Positions 32,775 through 40,865 of a DNA stretch of 64,000 bases are shown in pieces. The translations under genes were made by a program, and so were the position numbers. The first letter of the stretch is position 1. The number at the start of each line of letters is the position of its first letter. The notes beneath the pieces were generated by a model that had not been told where the DNA came from, searched no databases, and worked only from the letters and a program-made list of their open reading frames with translations. The DNA is from Pseudonocardia kunmingensis (lineage in GTDB: Bacteria > Actinomycetota > Actinomycetes > Mycobacteriales > Pseudonocardiaceae): assembly GCF_006716445.1 (NCBI RefSeq), contig NZ_VFPA01000001.1, positions 1,922,001-1,986,000 on the forward strand. The letters run 5' to 3'.

Positions 32775-34328
32775 TCAGACGGTCCGGATCGTCGCCATCA
32801 TGGCCATGTCCTCGTGCTCGAGGTTGTGGCAGTGGAAGACGAACCGGCCGGCGTGCTCGGTGAACCGCACCGCGACGTCGACGACCTCCGCCGGGCGGAT
32901 GTCCACCGTGTCCTTCCACCCGCCGTCGTAGGGCGAGGGCGGCCGCCCACCTCGGCTCAGCACCTGGAACGCGTCCAGGTGCAGGTGGACCGGGTGGTGG
33001 ACGTCGGTGACGAACCGCCACACCTCGGTCTCGCCGAGCGGGATGTCGGCGATCGAGGAGTTCGGGTCGAAGGACGTTCCGTTGATCGTCCAGCCGGTGT
33101 GGCCGCCGACGGGGCCGCGCGCGAAGTCGAACGTGCGCAGGGTCGCGCCGGGCGGCGCCACGAGCGGCTCGACGTCGGCGAGCCGGTCGGGCACCCGGCT
33201 GTCGTCGGCGGCCGTGCGCACCACCCGGAAGCGCATGACGTCGCCCGCGCGCCCCGCGTCCAGCCCGTTGACCATCGTGACCTCGGTGCCGACCGGGAGC
33301 GCCGAGAAGTCGACGACCACGTCGAACCGCTCACCCGGCGCCATCTCGATGGCCTCGTGCACGACCGGTGCGGCGAGCAGCCCGCCGTCGGAGCCGATCT
33401 GCACGAGCGGGACGGCCGGCCCGCCGGGCACGGTCAGCGCGATCCGGAAGCGCCGGGCGTTCGCGGCGTTGAGCAGCCGCAACCGGTACCGCGCGGCGTC
33501 CACCTCGTGCACCGGCCAGGGTGCGCCGTTGACGAGCACGACGTCGCCGAGCACGCCCTCCATCCACGCGTCCTCCACACCGGGCACCGAGCGCATCCCC
33601 TGGTCCAGGCCGGGGTAGGCGAACGAGCCGTCCGCGGCGAACGCGCGGTCGCAGATCATCAGCGGCAACTCGCGGTCGCCGCGCGGGAGCGGGAGCGCGT
33701 CCTCCGCGTCGTCGCGCACCAGGTGGAAGCCGGCGAGCCCGCGGTAGACCGCCGGAGCGGTGAAGTCCATGCGGTGGTCGTGGTACCAGAGCGTGGCGGC
33801 GCGCTGGTCGTTCGGGTAGCGGTGCTCGCGCTCGCCCGCCACCGGGTCCCCGACCATCCCGTGGTGCCCGGTCCAGTCGCTGGTGTCACCCACCGGGAGC
33901 ACGAGGTCGAGCGGCCACCCGTCGTGCTCGGCCGGCGTGTGGCCGCCGTGCAGGTGCACCACGGTGGGCACCGGCAGCTCGTTGCGGTGCCGCACCACGA
34001 CGGGGCGCCCGCGGCGGGTCTCGAACGTCGGCCCGGGGAAGATCCCGTCGTAGCCGAGGACGGGTGTCCGGTAGCCGGGGATGATCTCCTGCTCGGCCAC
34101 GCGTTGCGTCACCCGGTAGAGCTCCGCACCCGACCCGTCGACGCCGACCGGCCGCGCGACCGGCGGCACCGGCAGCGGCACCCGGAACGGCTCGGGCAGC
34201 GGCAGCGTGCTGGCCAGCACCTCGCCGGTGGACCCGGCGGGGAGCGACCCGCACGCCGGGAGCGCCGCCAGCGCCGCGGCGCCCCCGAGCAGCCCGAGGA
34301 AGCCCCGCCGCGACACCCGCGGGCTCAT
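32775..34328 (-). CDS. multicopper oxidase, Tat-exported lipoprotein-like
   Basis: A 517-residue secreted oxidase. The N-terminus has a twin-arginine signal (SRRGFLGLLGG) and Cys in LPACGS near residue 26, so it may be lipidated after export. Copper motifs are complete: HLHGGH (125-130), WYHDH (181-185), HPVHLH (about 445) and HCHNLEHEDMAMM (about 499-511). Met in the last motif is the likely axial ligand of type 1 copper. It resembles CotA/bilirubin-oxidase-type laccases. The ATG at 34328 overlaps the stop of an upstream membrane protein gene by 4 bp. Confidence 0.93.
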   Translation of the reverse strand: MSPRVSRRGFLGLLGGAAALAALPACGSLPAGSTGEVLASTLPLPEPFRVPLPVPPVARPVGVDGSGAELYRVTQRVAEQEIIPGYRTPVLGYDGIFPGPTFETRRGRPVVVRHRNELPVPTVVHLHGGHTPAEHDGWPLDLVLPVGDTSDWTGHHGMVGDPVAGEREHRYPNDQRAATLWYHDHRMDFTAPAVYRGLAGFHLVRDDAEDALPLPRGDRELPLMICDRAFAADGSFAYPGLDQGMRSVPGVEDAWMEGVLGDVVLVNGAPWPVHEVDAARYRLRLLNAANARRFRIALTVPGGPAVPLVQIGSDGGLLAAPVVHEAIEMAPGERFDVVVDFSALPVGTEVTMVNGLDAGRAGDVMRFRVVRTAADDSRVPDRLADVEPLVAPPGATLRTFDFARGPVGGHTGWTINGTSFDPNSSIADIPLGETEVWRFVTDVHHPVHLHLDAFQVLSRGGRPPSPYDGGWKDTVDIRPAEVVDVAVRFTEHAGRFVFHCHNLEHEDMAMMATIRTV

Positions 34329-34747
34329 CGCCGCCCCCGTGGCCGGGCGGCCACCGGCATCCACGCCCAGGTCGTGAGCAGGACCGCGCCGACGACGATC
34401 CCCACACCGAGCGGCACGTGCAGGTTCAGCTCGCGGCTGTAACCGACGCCGATCTGGAAGCCGTCGGCGAGGAACAGCAGGACGGTGACCGGCAGGATCC
34501 ACACCCGCCCCCGGACCACGAGCACGTAGGCCAGCGCCGCGGCGATCACGAACATCGCGACGAGCGCCAGCAGCGAGCCGACGAGCCCGTGCGCGGCCAT
34601 CGCGTCGACGTCGCCGATCAGGTACCGGCCGGCGAGGACCGGCTGGGCGAGGACCGCCAGCAGGTGCACCGAGAGCATCAGCCGCAACGTCCAGAGGGTG
34701 ATCCGGGGTCTCCGAACGGGAGCCGCCGGTGGCGCGAGGGTGTCCAC
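34325..34747 (-). CDS. four-helix membrane protein coupled to a multicopper oxidase
   Basis: A 140-residue integral membrane protein with four hydrophobic helices (about residues 18-38, 50-75, 82-97 and 108-130). LWTLRLMLSVHLLAVLAQPVLAGRYL in helix 1 carries a His that could bind a cofactor. It starts with the GTG at 34747 and overlaps the oxidase start by 4 bp. It could anchor or feed electrons or copper to the oxidase, but there is no recognised domain. It is divergent from a PadR gene. Confidence 0.75.
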   Translation of the reverse strand: MDTLAPPAAPVRRPRITLWTLRLMLSVHLLAVLAQPVLAGRYLIGDVDAMAAHGLVGSLLALVAMFVIAAALAYVLVVRGRVWILPVTVLLFLADGFQIGVGYSRELNLHVPLGVGIVVGAVLLTTWAWMPVAARPRGRR

Positions 34748-34757
34748 ACCGCGACGC

Positions 34758-34780
34758 TATAGGTAGCGCGTCTACATATG
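34758..34780. promoter_or_regulatory. candidate PadR operator
   Basis: TATAGGTAG (34758-34766) and CTACATATG (34772-34780) form a 23-bp inverted repeat with two mismatches, centred on CGCGT. It lies between the divergent oxidase-operon and PadR genes. Close to the PadR start there is a related CTAGGTAGAG (34828-34837). PadR proteins bind such AT-richer inverted repeats, and this is the most AT-rich stretch nearby. Confidence 0.45.
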
Positions 34781-34845
34781 AATCCGGGAGATCCCTGATC
34801 CCGCCCCGGATCCGGAGACGCCCGGGCTAGGTAGAGTCCCTATGC

Positions 34846-35187
34846 ATGAAGCCCGACGTCGTGCGCGGCCACCTGGACGGCCTGATCCTCGCCGTCCTCG
34901 AGGACGGGCCCCGCCACGGCTACTCGATCATCGAGGCGTTGCAGGCCCGCAGCGGCGGGCGGCTGGACCTGCCCACGGGCACCGTCTACCCCGCACTGCG
35001 CCGGCTGGAGCGGGCCGGGCTGCTCTCGGGCGCGTGGAGCACGGTCGGCGGGCGCGAGCGGCGCACGTACACGCTCACCCGCGCCGGGCGGCACTCGCTC
35101 GCCGGGCAGCGGGCCGACTGGCGCGAGTTCAGCGCCGTGGTGGACGCCGTGCTGCGGCTCCCCGGCACCGCCCGGGACGCGTCGTGA
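34846..35187 (+). CDS. PadR-family transcriptional regulator
   Basis: A 113-residue regulator. LDGLILAVLEDGPRHGYSI is the typical PadR opening and TGTVYPALRRLERAGLLSG the recognition helix region. GRERRTYTLTRAGR forms the wing. Short PadR proteins of this size lack the long C-terminal dimerisation domain and often pair with a membrane protein. The stop overlaps the start of such a protein here. It probably represses its own operon and perhaps the divergent oxidase operon. Confidence 0.92.
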   Translation: MKPDVVRGHLDGLILAVLEDGPRHGYSIIEALQARSGGRLDLPTGTVYPALRRLERAGLLSGAWSTVGGRERRTYTLTRAGRHSLAGQRADWREFSAVVDAVLRLPGTARDAS

Positions 35188-35882
35188 CCGCGGCCGCGGA
35201 CCCGGTGGCCGCTCACGTCGCCGAGCTCGACCGCCTGCTGCGCGGCCCCGGCACCGTCAAGCGCAGCATGATCGCGGAGGTGCACGGCGGGTTGCAGGAC
35301 GCGGCCGACGCCTACCGGGCCGGTGGGCTGGAACCGCTCCCCGCGGCGGCCGCGGCCGTGCAGGACTTCGGCCCGGTGCGCGCGGTGGCGCCGCTGATGC
35401 AGGAGGAGCTCACCGTGCGCCAGGGCCGCGCGACCGCACTGCTGCTGGCGCTCGTGTTCCCCGCGATGGTCCTCGGCTGGGACCTGCTGTGGAGCTCCGG
35501 CATCGGCTGGCCCGGCCCGGCACCGGCCGTCGTCGCCGCGCTGGCCCGCGTTCAGGACGTCGCGAGCTTCGGGATCGCGGCGGCCGCGCTCGCGCTGCTC
35601 GTCGCCACGTTCCGGCGCAGCGGCGCCCCCCGGTGGATCACCGGGCTGGCCGGCCTCACCGCCGCCACGGGCGCGCTCGTCTGCGGCGGCACCGCCATCG
35701 TGATGAACCTGGCGCACGCGCCGCAAGCGGGTCTGATGCTCACCACGAGACCCCTCGCGCTGGTCGCGGTCGTCGTGAGCGCCCTGGTGCTCGTGGTGGT
35801 GGTCCGCTCCGCCGTCCGGTCGCTGCGGGTGGCGTGGGCGTCGACGCGCTCGGACCAGGGAGCGCACGCGCAGGTCGGGTAG
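35184..35882 (+). CDS. membrane protein with permease-prefix domain, PadR partner
   Basis: A 232-residue protein. The first 85 residues (VAELDRLLRGPGTVKRSMIAEV to VQDFGPVRAVAPLM) match the helical permease-prefix domain that often follows PadR genes. Five hydrophobic segments follow (about residues 87-107, 115-140, 145-160, 165-185 and 190-215). The GTG at 35184 overlaps the PadR stop. Such pairs are thought to answer membrane or antibiotic stress, but no function is assigned. Its 3' end runs against the vapC remnant on the other strand. Confidence 0.82.
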   Translation: MTAAADPVAAHVAELDRLLRGPGTVKRSMIAEVHGGLQDAADAYRAGGLEPLPAAAAAVQDFGPVRAVAPLMQEELTVRQGRATALLLALVFPAMVLGWDLLWSSGIGWPGPAPAVVAALARVQDVASFGIAAAALALLVATFRRSGAPRWITGLAGLTAATGALVCGGTAIVMNLAHAPQAGLMLTTRPLALVAVVVSALVLVVVVRSAVRSLRVAWASTRSDQGAHAQVG

Positions 35883-35960
35883 GGCCGCGGCGAGCACGTC
35901 GAAGTCCCGGTCCCGGTCGCGGAGGTACTCGATCCACACCGAGGAGTCGATCAGCTCCAC
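35865..35960 (-). pseudogene. VapC PIN-domain toxin remnant with internal deletion
   Basis: The frame reads [13 protein letters not shown], the normal start of a PIN-domain toxin with its first acidic residue. It then jumps directly to RDRDFDVLAAALPDLRV, which looks like the C-terminal end of the same domain. Roughly 90 residues with the central acidic residues are missing, and the frame then runs on without a timely stop. The GTG at 35960 overlaps the VapB stop by 10 bp, as in intact vapBC operons. No active toxin can be made. Confidence 0.7.
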
Positions 35961-36178
35961 TCGCGGTCCTCGATCTCCTGTACCCGCGACTCCCGCATCT
36001 CGTCGAGGTCGCCGTCCCAGCCGATCCCGCGCATGCTCTCGAAGAACTCAGGCGACAGCCGCGGCCCCACGAGCCGGCGCAGGGCCAGGTCGACGGCTTC
36101 CTCCTTCGTCTCGAGCCCGAACTTGCGCATCGCCTCGGTGACGAGCTCGTCGTCGATGTCGATGTTGGTGCGCGCCAT
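35951..36178 (-). CDS. vapB: VapB-family antitoxin
   Basis: A 75-residue antitoxin. [20 protein letters not shown] is the ribbon-helix-helix DNA-binding start of the VapB/MazE-like group, and [14 protein letters not shown] is the second helix. The C-terminus has [20 protein letters not shown], which would wrap around the PIN toxin. The partner toxin is reduced to a remnant, so the antitoxin is an orphan. It could still repress its own promoter or neutralise related toxins elsewhere. Start ATG at 36178. Confidence 0.85.
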   Translation of the reverse strand: MARTNIDIDDELVTEAMRKFGLETKEEAVDLALRRLVGPRLSPEFFESMRGIGWDGDLDEMRESRVQEIEDREWS

Positions 36179-36242
36179 GCACATTCGATACACCCGCCAT
36201 ACACCGACAGCAGCTGTCAAGGATGCACGCGATGCTGGCGAC

Positions 36243-37166
36243 ATGACATCGACGGAGAGGCCGCCGGCCGGACGGATCGCGCTCGTGGCGGGTGCGACGC
36301 GGGGCGCGGGCCGGGGCATCGCGGTGGAGCTCGGCGCCGTGGGTGCCACGGTGTACGTCACCGGCCGCACGACCCGGGAGCGGCGCAGCGAGTACGACCG
36401 GTCCGAGACGATCGAGGACACCGCCGACCTGGTGACGGCCGCGGGCGGCACCGGCATCGCGGTACCCACCGACCACCTGGTGCCCGAACAGGTCGAGGCA
36501 CTCGTGGCCCGCATCCGGGCCGAGCAGGGCCGCCTCGACGTCCTGGTCAACGACATCTGGGGCGGCGAGTACCTGACGGAGTGGGACAAGACCGTCTGGG
36601 AGCACCCGCTCGATGCCGGGCTGCGGATCCTGCGCCTCGCGATCGACACGCACCTGATCACGGCGCGGTACGCGTTCCCGCTGCTCATCGAGCGGCCCGG
36701 CGGGCTCGTCGTCGAGGTCACCGACGGGACGGCGGAGTACAACGCCGAGAACTACCGCCTCAACGCCTACTACGACCTCGCCAAGATCGCGCCCATCCGG
36801 CTGGCCAGCACCTGGGCGCACGAGCTCGGCCCGCACGGCGGTACGTCCGTGGTGATCACGCCCGGCTGGCTGCGCTCGGAGATGATGCTCGACCACTACG
36901 ACGTCGCCGAGCAGAACTGGCGCGACGCGTGCGCGAAGGAGCCGCACTTCGCGATCTCCGAGACCCCGCACTTCGTCGGCCGCGCCGTCGCCGCGCTGGC
37001 CGCCGACCCCGACCGCGGGCGGTGGCAGGGCGCCAGCCTGTCCAGCGGCGGGCTCGCGAAGGAGTACGGCTTCACCGACCTCGACGGCTCGCGGCCGGAC
37101 TGCTGGCGCTACATCGTCGAGGTGCAGGACGCGGGCAAGCCGGCGGACGTGACGGGCTACCGCTGA
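36243..37166 (+). CDS. SDR-family oxidoreductase
   Basis: A 307-residue short-chain dehydrogenase. The cofactor motif is [20 protein letters not shown] (about residues 15-34), the NAG-like region is LVNDIWGG, and [13 protein letters not shown] resembles YxxxK with the active Tyr shifted to [16 protein letters not shown] suggests NADP preference. The length and an extra C-terminal part ([15 protein letters not shown]) fit the DHRS1-like group. The substrate is unknown. It is divergent from vapB with 64 bp between and is followed by a 49-bp palindrome. Confidence 0.88.
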   Translation: MTSTERPPAGRIALVAGATRGAGRGIAVELGAVGATVYVTGRTTRERRSEYDRSETIEDTADLVTAAGGTGIAVPTDHLVPEQVEALVARIRAEQGRLDVLVNDIWGGEYLTEWDKTVWEHPLDAGLRILRLAIDTHLITARYAFPLLIERPGGLVVEVTDGTAEYNAENYRLNAYYDLAKIAPIRLASTWAHELGPHGGTSVVITPGWLRSEMMLDHYDVAEQNWRDACAKEPHFAISETPHFVGRAVAALAADPDRGRWQGASLSSGGLAKEYGFTDLDGSRPDCWRYIVEVQDAGKPADVTGYR

Positions 37167-37172
37167 CGATCG

Positions 37173-37221
37173 GACGAGCGGCACCTTCGTCCGATCGGTG
37201 TGGACGAGAGCGCCGCTCGTC
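37173..37221. repeat. 49-bp dispersed palindrome, copy 2
   Basis: The left arm GACGAGCGGCACCTTCGTC and right arm GACGAGAGCGCCGCTCGTC flank an 11-nt centre, total 49 bp. Compared with the copies at 15736 and 57942, the A in GACGAACGG is G here and the paired T on the other side is C. Base pairing is therefore kept. It starts 6 bp after the SDR stop, in the gap to the convergent ABC-transporter operon. Confidence 0.85.
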
Positions 37222-37368
37222 CGGGCCGCAGTCCGTCCGAGCAGTACGCCACGGCGGTCACGCCACCACAGCGCGCGACTCGCAGCGATCAGGCAGCGTT
37301 GATCGACCCGAGCAGCGCGTCAGCGCGGTCGGGCGCACCGTCACGTGCTGCTCAGATGGATCAAGGCG

Positions 37369-38295
37369 CTAGCCCAGGTTGTTCGCCGCCAGCCACTCCG
37401 TCGCCACCGACTCCACGCTGTTGGTGGCGGCGTCGGCGAGCTTGCGGTTGAGCTCGATCAGGCCGTCGGTGGTGAGGGCTGCCGAGATCGCGTTGAGGGT
37501 CTCGCGCACCTGGTCCGTGGCCTTCGCCTCGTTGATCAGCGGCAGGACGTTCTGGGCCGCGAAGTTGTTCTTCGGGTCCTCCAGCGCCACCCATCCGCGG
37601 TCCTCGATGACCGGGTCGGTGGTGAACAGGTCGGCGGCCTGGATGGTGCCGTCCGCCAAGGCCGCGACCGTGAGCGGGCCGCCCGCGTCGAGCGAACGGA
37701 ACTCGCTGAACGTGCAGCCGTAGAGCCGCTCGATCCCGGGCAGGCCGTAGGGCCGCTCGGCGAACTCGGGCGGTCCACCGAACACGAGCTCCCCGCACGC
37801 CGGGCCGTAGTCGGCCAACGAGGTGCCGTACCGCTGCGCCGTCTCGGCCGTGACGACGACGGCGTCCTTGTTCTCCGCGGCGGACTGCTCGAGGACGGTG
37901 AGCCCGTCCGGGAGCTTCTGGGTGACCTCCTGGTACACCGCGTCCGGTGCAGTGGCCGTGGTCTGCGGGTCGATCTCCTGGAGGAGGTTGCCGCTGTACT
38001 CCGGGATGAGGTCGATGGAGCCGTCCTGCAGTGCAGGGAAGTAGACCTCTCGGCTGCCGATGCCGAACTGGCGCTCCACAGTGACGCCCTTGGCCTCCAA
38101 CGCCTGTGCGTAGATCTCGCCGAGCAGCCGGTTCTCGGTGAAGTTGGCCGAACCGATCCGGATGGTGTCGGCCGCGGCGGGCGGCTGCTCGGCGGCGGTG
38201 CCTGCGGAGCCGCCGGCGAGCGGGTCGCCGCCGCCCCCGCAGGCCGTGAGGCCGACGGCGATCAGGCCGGCCAGCGCGACGAGAGTGCGATTCAT
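37369..38295 (-). CDS. osmoprotectant ABC transporter substrate-binding lipoprotein (OpuC/ProX-like)
   Basis: A 308-residue lipoprotein with lipobox LTAC at about residue 19 and a Gly-rich spacer. IRIGSANFTENRLLGEIYAQ and DLIPEYSGNLL are typical of OpuC-type binding proteins for quaternary amines. ADLFTTDPVIEDRGWVALED closes the second lobe. It is the last gene of a four-gene leftward operon and overlaps the preceding permease stop by 4 bp. The ligand is likely glycine betaine, choline or carnitine, not resolved further. Confidence 0.92.
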   Translation of the reverse strand: MNRTLVALAGLIAVGLTACGGGGDPLAGGSAGTAAEQPPAAADTIRIGSANFTENRLLGEIYAQALEAKGVTVERQFGIGSREVYFPALQDGSIDLIPEYSGNLLQEIDPQTTATAPDAVYQEVTQKLPDGLTVLEQSAAENKDAVVVTAETAQRYGTSLADYGPACGELVFGGPPEFAERPYGLPGIERLYGCTFSEFRSLDAGGPLTVAALADGTIQAADLFTTDPVIEDRGWVALEDPKNNFAAQNVLPLINEAKATDQVRETLNAISAALTTDGLIELNRKLADAATNSVESVATEWLAANNLG

Positions 38296-39014
38296 GATGC
38301 AGTTCCTCCTGCGAAGACGGGGGCCGTTCGGGGGGCCCTCCGGCGGGCCTGCGCCGAGCGCAGGCCGGGTGAGACGATCAGGCGTTGCAGGCCGCCGAGC
38401 AGCCCTTCGACGACCAGGGCGAGCCCGGCGACCAGCACGGCGCCCGCTGCCATCTCGGTGTAGTCGTTGCGGGCGAGGCCGTCGATCAGGAACCGGCCCA
38501 GCCCGCTGAGGCCGATGTAGGCGCCGATGGTGGCGGTGGCGATCACCTGCAGGGTGGCGGTGCGCAGCCCGCCGAGGATCAGCGGCACCGCGATCGGCAG
38601 CTCCACCTTCGTGAGCACCTCCCGCTCGCGCATGCCCACGCCGCGGGCGGCGTCGACGACGGCGGGGTCGGCGTTGCGCACTCCCGCGTAGGTGCCGGCC
38701 AGCAGCGGCGGTACCGAGAGGATCACCAGCGTGATCGTGAGCGGCAGGACCCCGAGGCCGGTGAAGCCCACCAGCAGCGTGAGCAGCCCGAGCTCGGGCA
38801 GCGCGCGCAGCCCGTTGGCCGACCCGACCACGAGGAAGCCGCCCCGCCCCGTGTGCCCGATCGCCGCACCGATCGGGATCGCGATCGCCGCGGCGATCAG
38901 CAGGGCTTGCAGCGTGTAGCCCAGGTGGTCGAGCAGCCGCGCCGGCACGCCGGTGTTGCCCGACCAGTTCGAGGGGTCGGCGAACCAGGCGACGACCTCG
39001 GCGACGATGTTCAC
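38292..39014 (-). CDS. osmoprotectant ABC transporter permease
   Basis: A 240-residue permease with five to six membrane helices. The EAA loop is ARGVGMREREVLTKVELPIAVP and marks the contact with the ATPase. The GTG at 39014 overlaps the stop of the second permease gene by 4 bp, which favours it over a GTG at 39038. Two different permeases with one ATPase and one binding protein are the standard OpuC/YehZYXW layout. It acts in the cytoplasmic membrane. Confidence 0.92.
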   Translation of the reverse strand: MNIVAEVVAWFADPSNWSGNTGVPARLLDHLGYTLQALLIAAAIAIPIGAAIGHTGRGGFLVVGSANGLRALPELGLLTLLVGFTGLGVLPLTITLVILSVPPLLAGTYAGVRNADPAVVDAARGVGMREREVLTKVELPIAVPLILGGLRTATLQVIATATIGAYIGLSGLGRFLIDGLARNDYTEMAAGAVLVAGLALVVEGLLGGLQRLIVSPGLRSAQARRRAPRTAPVFAGGTAS

Positions 39015-39661
39015 CGGGCGCCCCCCGCCCGGCTCCACGGCGTGAGCACGCGCCCGAGCAGCAGCAGCACCGCGTCACCGGCCAGCGCCAGGAGCACGAT
39101 CAGCCCGATGCCGGTGATGATCTCGGTGGGAAACTGCAGCTGGAAGCCCTCGGTGAAGAACTCACCGAGGCCGCCGACACCGATCAGGGCGCCGACGCTC
39201 ACCAGGCTGATGCTCGACACGGTGGCGACCCGCAGCCCGGCGACGAGCACCGGGACCGCCAGCGGCAGCTCGACGTCGAGGAACCGCCGGGCCGGGCGGT
39301 AGCCCATCGCCGTGGCGGCCGCGACGACGAGCCCTGGCACCGCCGCGAGCGCGTCGGCGACGCTGCGCACGAGCAGGGCGACGGTGTAGATCGTGAGGGC
39401 GACGATGATGTTGATCTCGGACAGGATGCGGGTGCCGAGGATCCCGGGGAGCACGACGAACAGCGTGAGCGACGGGATCGTGTACAGCACCCCGGCCGCC
39501 GGGACCAGCACCGCCCGCGCGACCCGGTAGTGGTTCGCCAGCCAGCCGAGCGGCACCGACAACACCAGCCCGACCACTACCGGGATGAGCGCCAGCCGCA
39601 GGTGCTCGACGGTGAGATCCAGGATCCGGTCCGCGTTGGCGGGGATCCAGCTCCAGATCAC
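39011..39661 (-). CDS. osmoprotectant ABC transporter permease
   Basis: A 216-residue permease with about six helices. The EAA-type loop is AMGYRPARRFLDVELPLAVP. LTVEHLRLALIPVVVGL at the start is typical of OpuCB/OpuCD proteins. The GTG at 39661 overlaps the stop of the ATPase gene by 4 bp, so translation is coupled along the operon. It forms the membrane channel together with the 38292-39014 product. Confidence 0.93.
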   Translation of the reverse strand: MIWSWIPANADRILDLTVEHLRLALIPVVVGLVLSVPLGWLANHYRVARAVLVPAAGVLYTIPSLTLFVVLPGILGTRILSEINIIVALTIYTVALLVRSVADALAAVPGLVVAAATAMGYRPARRFLDVELPLAVPVLVAGLRVATVSSISLVSVGALIGVGGLGEFFTEGFQLQFPTEIITGIGLIVLLALAGDAVLLLLGRVLTPWSRAGGAR

Positions 39662-40755
39662 GCAGCCGCCTCGTGCTCCCGCGCGGCGTCGAGCACGGCG
39701 AGGACGTCGCCCGCGGTGACGGAACCGACGACGGCACCGCCCTCGTCGACCGCGACGCCCACGCCCGACGGCGACGACAGCGAGGCGTCCAACGCGCTGC
39801 GCAGCGAACCGGAGCCGATGTCGTAGAGCGAGCCCCCGGGCACCAGGTGCGCGGGGTCGACCGTGGGGGTGCCGTTGCGCTCGGCGCCGTTGAGCCATCC
39901 CTGCGGGTGCCGCTCGGAGTCGACGACCAGCACCCACGCGTCCTCGTCGGGCACCGGGTCGCCGAGGGCGACGGTGGCCAGCTCCCCGATCGGGATGGCG
40001 TCGGAGGACAGGAAGCCCAGGCCCCGGTAGCCCCGGTCGCGCCCCACGAAGTTGTCGACGAAGTCGTCGACGGGCCGCGCGAGCAGCTGGCCGGGCTCGT
40101 CGTACTGCGCGAGCACACCGCCGACCCGCAGCACCGCGACCTTGTCGCCGAGCTTGATCGCCTCGTCGATGTCGTGGGTGACGAAGACGATGGTCTTGCC
40201 CAGCTCGGACTGCAGCCGCAGCAGCTCGTCCTGCAAGCTCTCGCGCACCACCGGGTCGACCGCGCTGAACGGCTCGTCCATGAGCAGGATGGGCGGGTCG
40301 GCCGCCAGCGCCCTTGCCACCCCCACCCGCTGCTGCTGGCCGCCGGACAGCTGGGCGGGGTAGCGCTTGGCCATCTCGCGGTCCAGGCCGACGAGCTCCA
40401 TCAGCTCCGCGGCGCGAGCGCGGGCCTTCGCCTTGCTCCAGCCCAGCAGCAGCGGCACGGTGGCGATGTTGTCGAGGATGGTGCGGTGCGGGAACAGCCC
40501 CGCCTGCTGGATGACGTAGCCGATGCCCCGGCGCAGCTCGGCGGCATCGACGGCGGTGACGTCGCGCCCGTCGACCGTGATCGTGCCGCCGGTGGGCTCG
40601 ATCATCCGGTTGATCATCCGCAACGACGTGGTCTTGCCGCACCCCGACGGACCGACGAAGACCGTGATCTTGCCGGCGTCCACGGCCAGGTCGAGGGAGT
40701 CGACCGCAACGGTGCCGTCGGGGAAGCGCTTGGTCACGCCCCGGAACTCGATCAT
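39658..40755 (-). CDS. osmoprotectant ABC transporter ATP-binding protein with CBS region
   Basis: A 365-residue ATPase. Walker A is GPSGCGKTTS (about 32-41), the signature LSGGQQQRVGVARAL, Walker B ILLMDEPFSAVDP and the H-loop FVTHD. Beyond residue 240 there is a C-terminal CBS-like part ending GVAVDEGGAVVGSVTAGDVL, which in OpuA/OpuC ATPases senses ionic strength or nucleotides. GGAGGT seven bases before the ATG at 40755 supports that start over an upstream GTG. It is first in the operon. Confidence 0.93.
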   Translation of the reverse strand: MIEFRGVTKRFPDGTVAVDSLDLAVDAGKITVFVGPSGCGKTTSLRMINRMIEPTGGTITVDGRDVTAVDAAELRRGIGYVIQQAGLFPHRTILDNIATVPLLLGWSKAKARARAAELMELVGLDREMAKRYPAQLSGGQQQRVGVARALAADPPILLMDEPFSAVDPVVRESLQDELLRLQSELGKTIVFVTHDIDEAIKLGDKVAVLRVGGVLAQYDEPGQLLARPVDDFVDNFVGRDRGYRGLGFLSSDAIPIGELATVALGDPVPDEDAWVLVVDSERHPQGWLNGAERNGTPTVDPAHLVPGGSLYDIGSGSLRSALDASLSSPSGVGVAVDEGGAVVGSVTAGDVLAVLDAAREHEAAA

Positions 40756-40865
40756 CCGGGAGACCTCCGTGTTCACCGACGACCCCTTGCCGGTCGTCGC
40801 GTCCCCGCGAGGCTATCCCGAGGCACCGACAACCGCGACCGATGTGACGCGACCGCGATCCCGCC

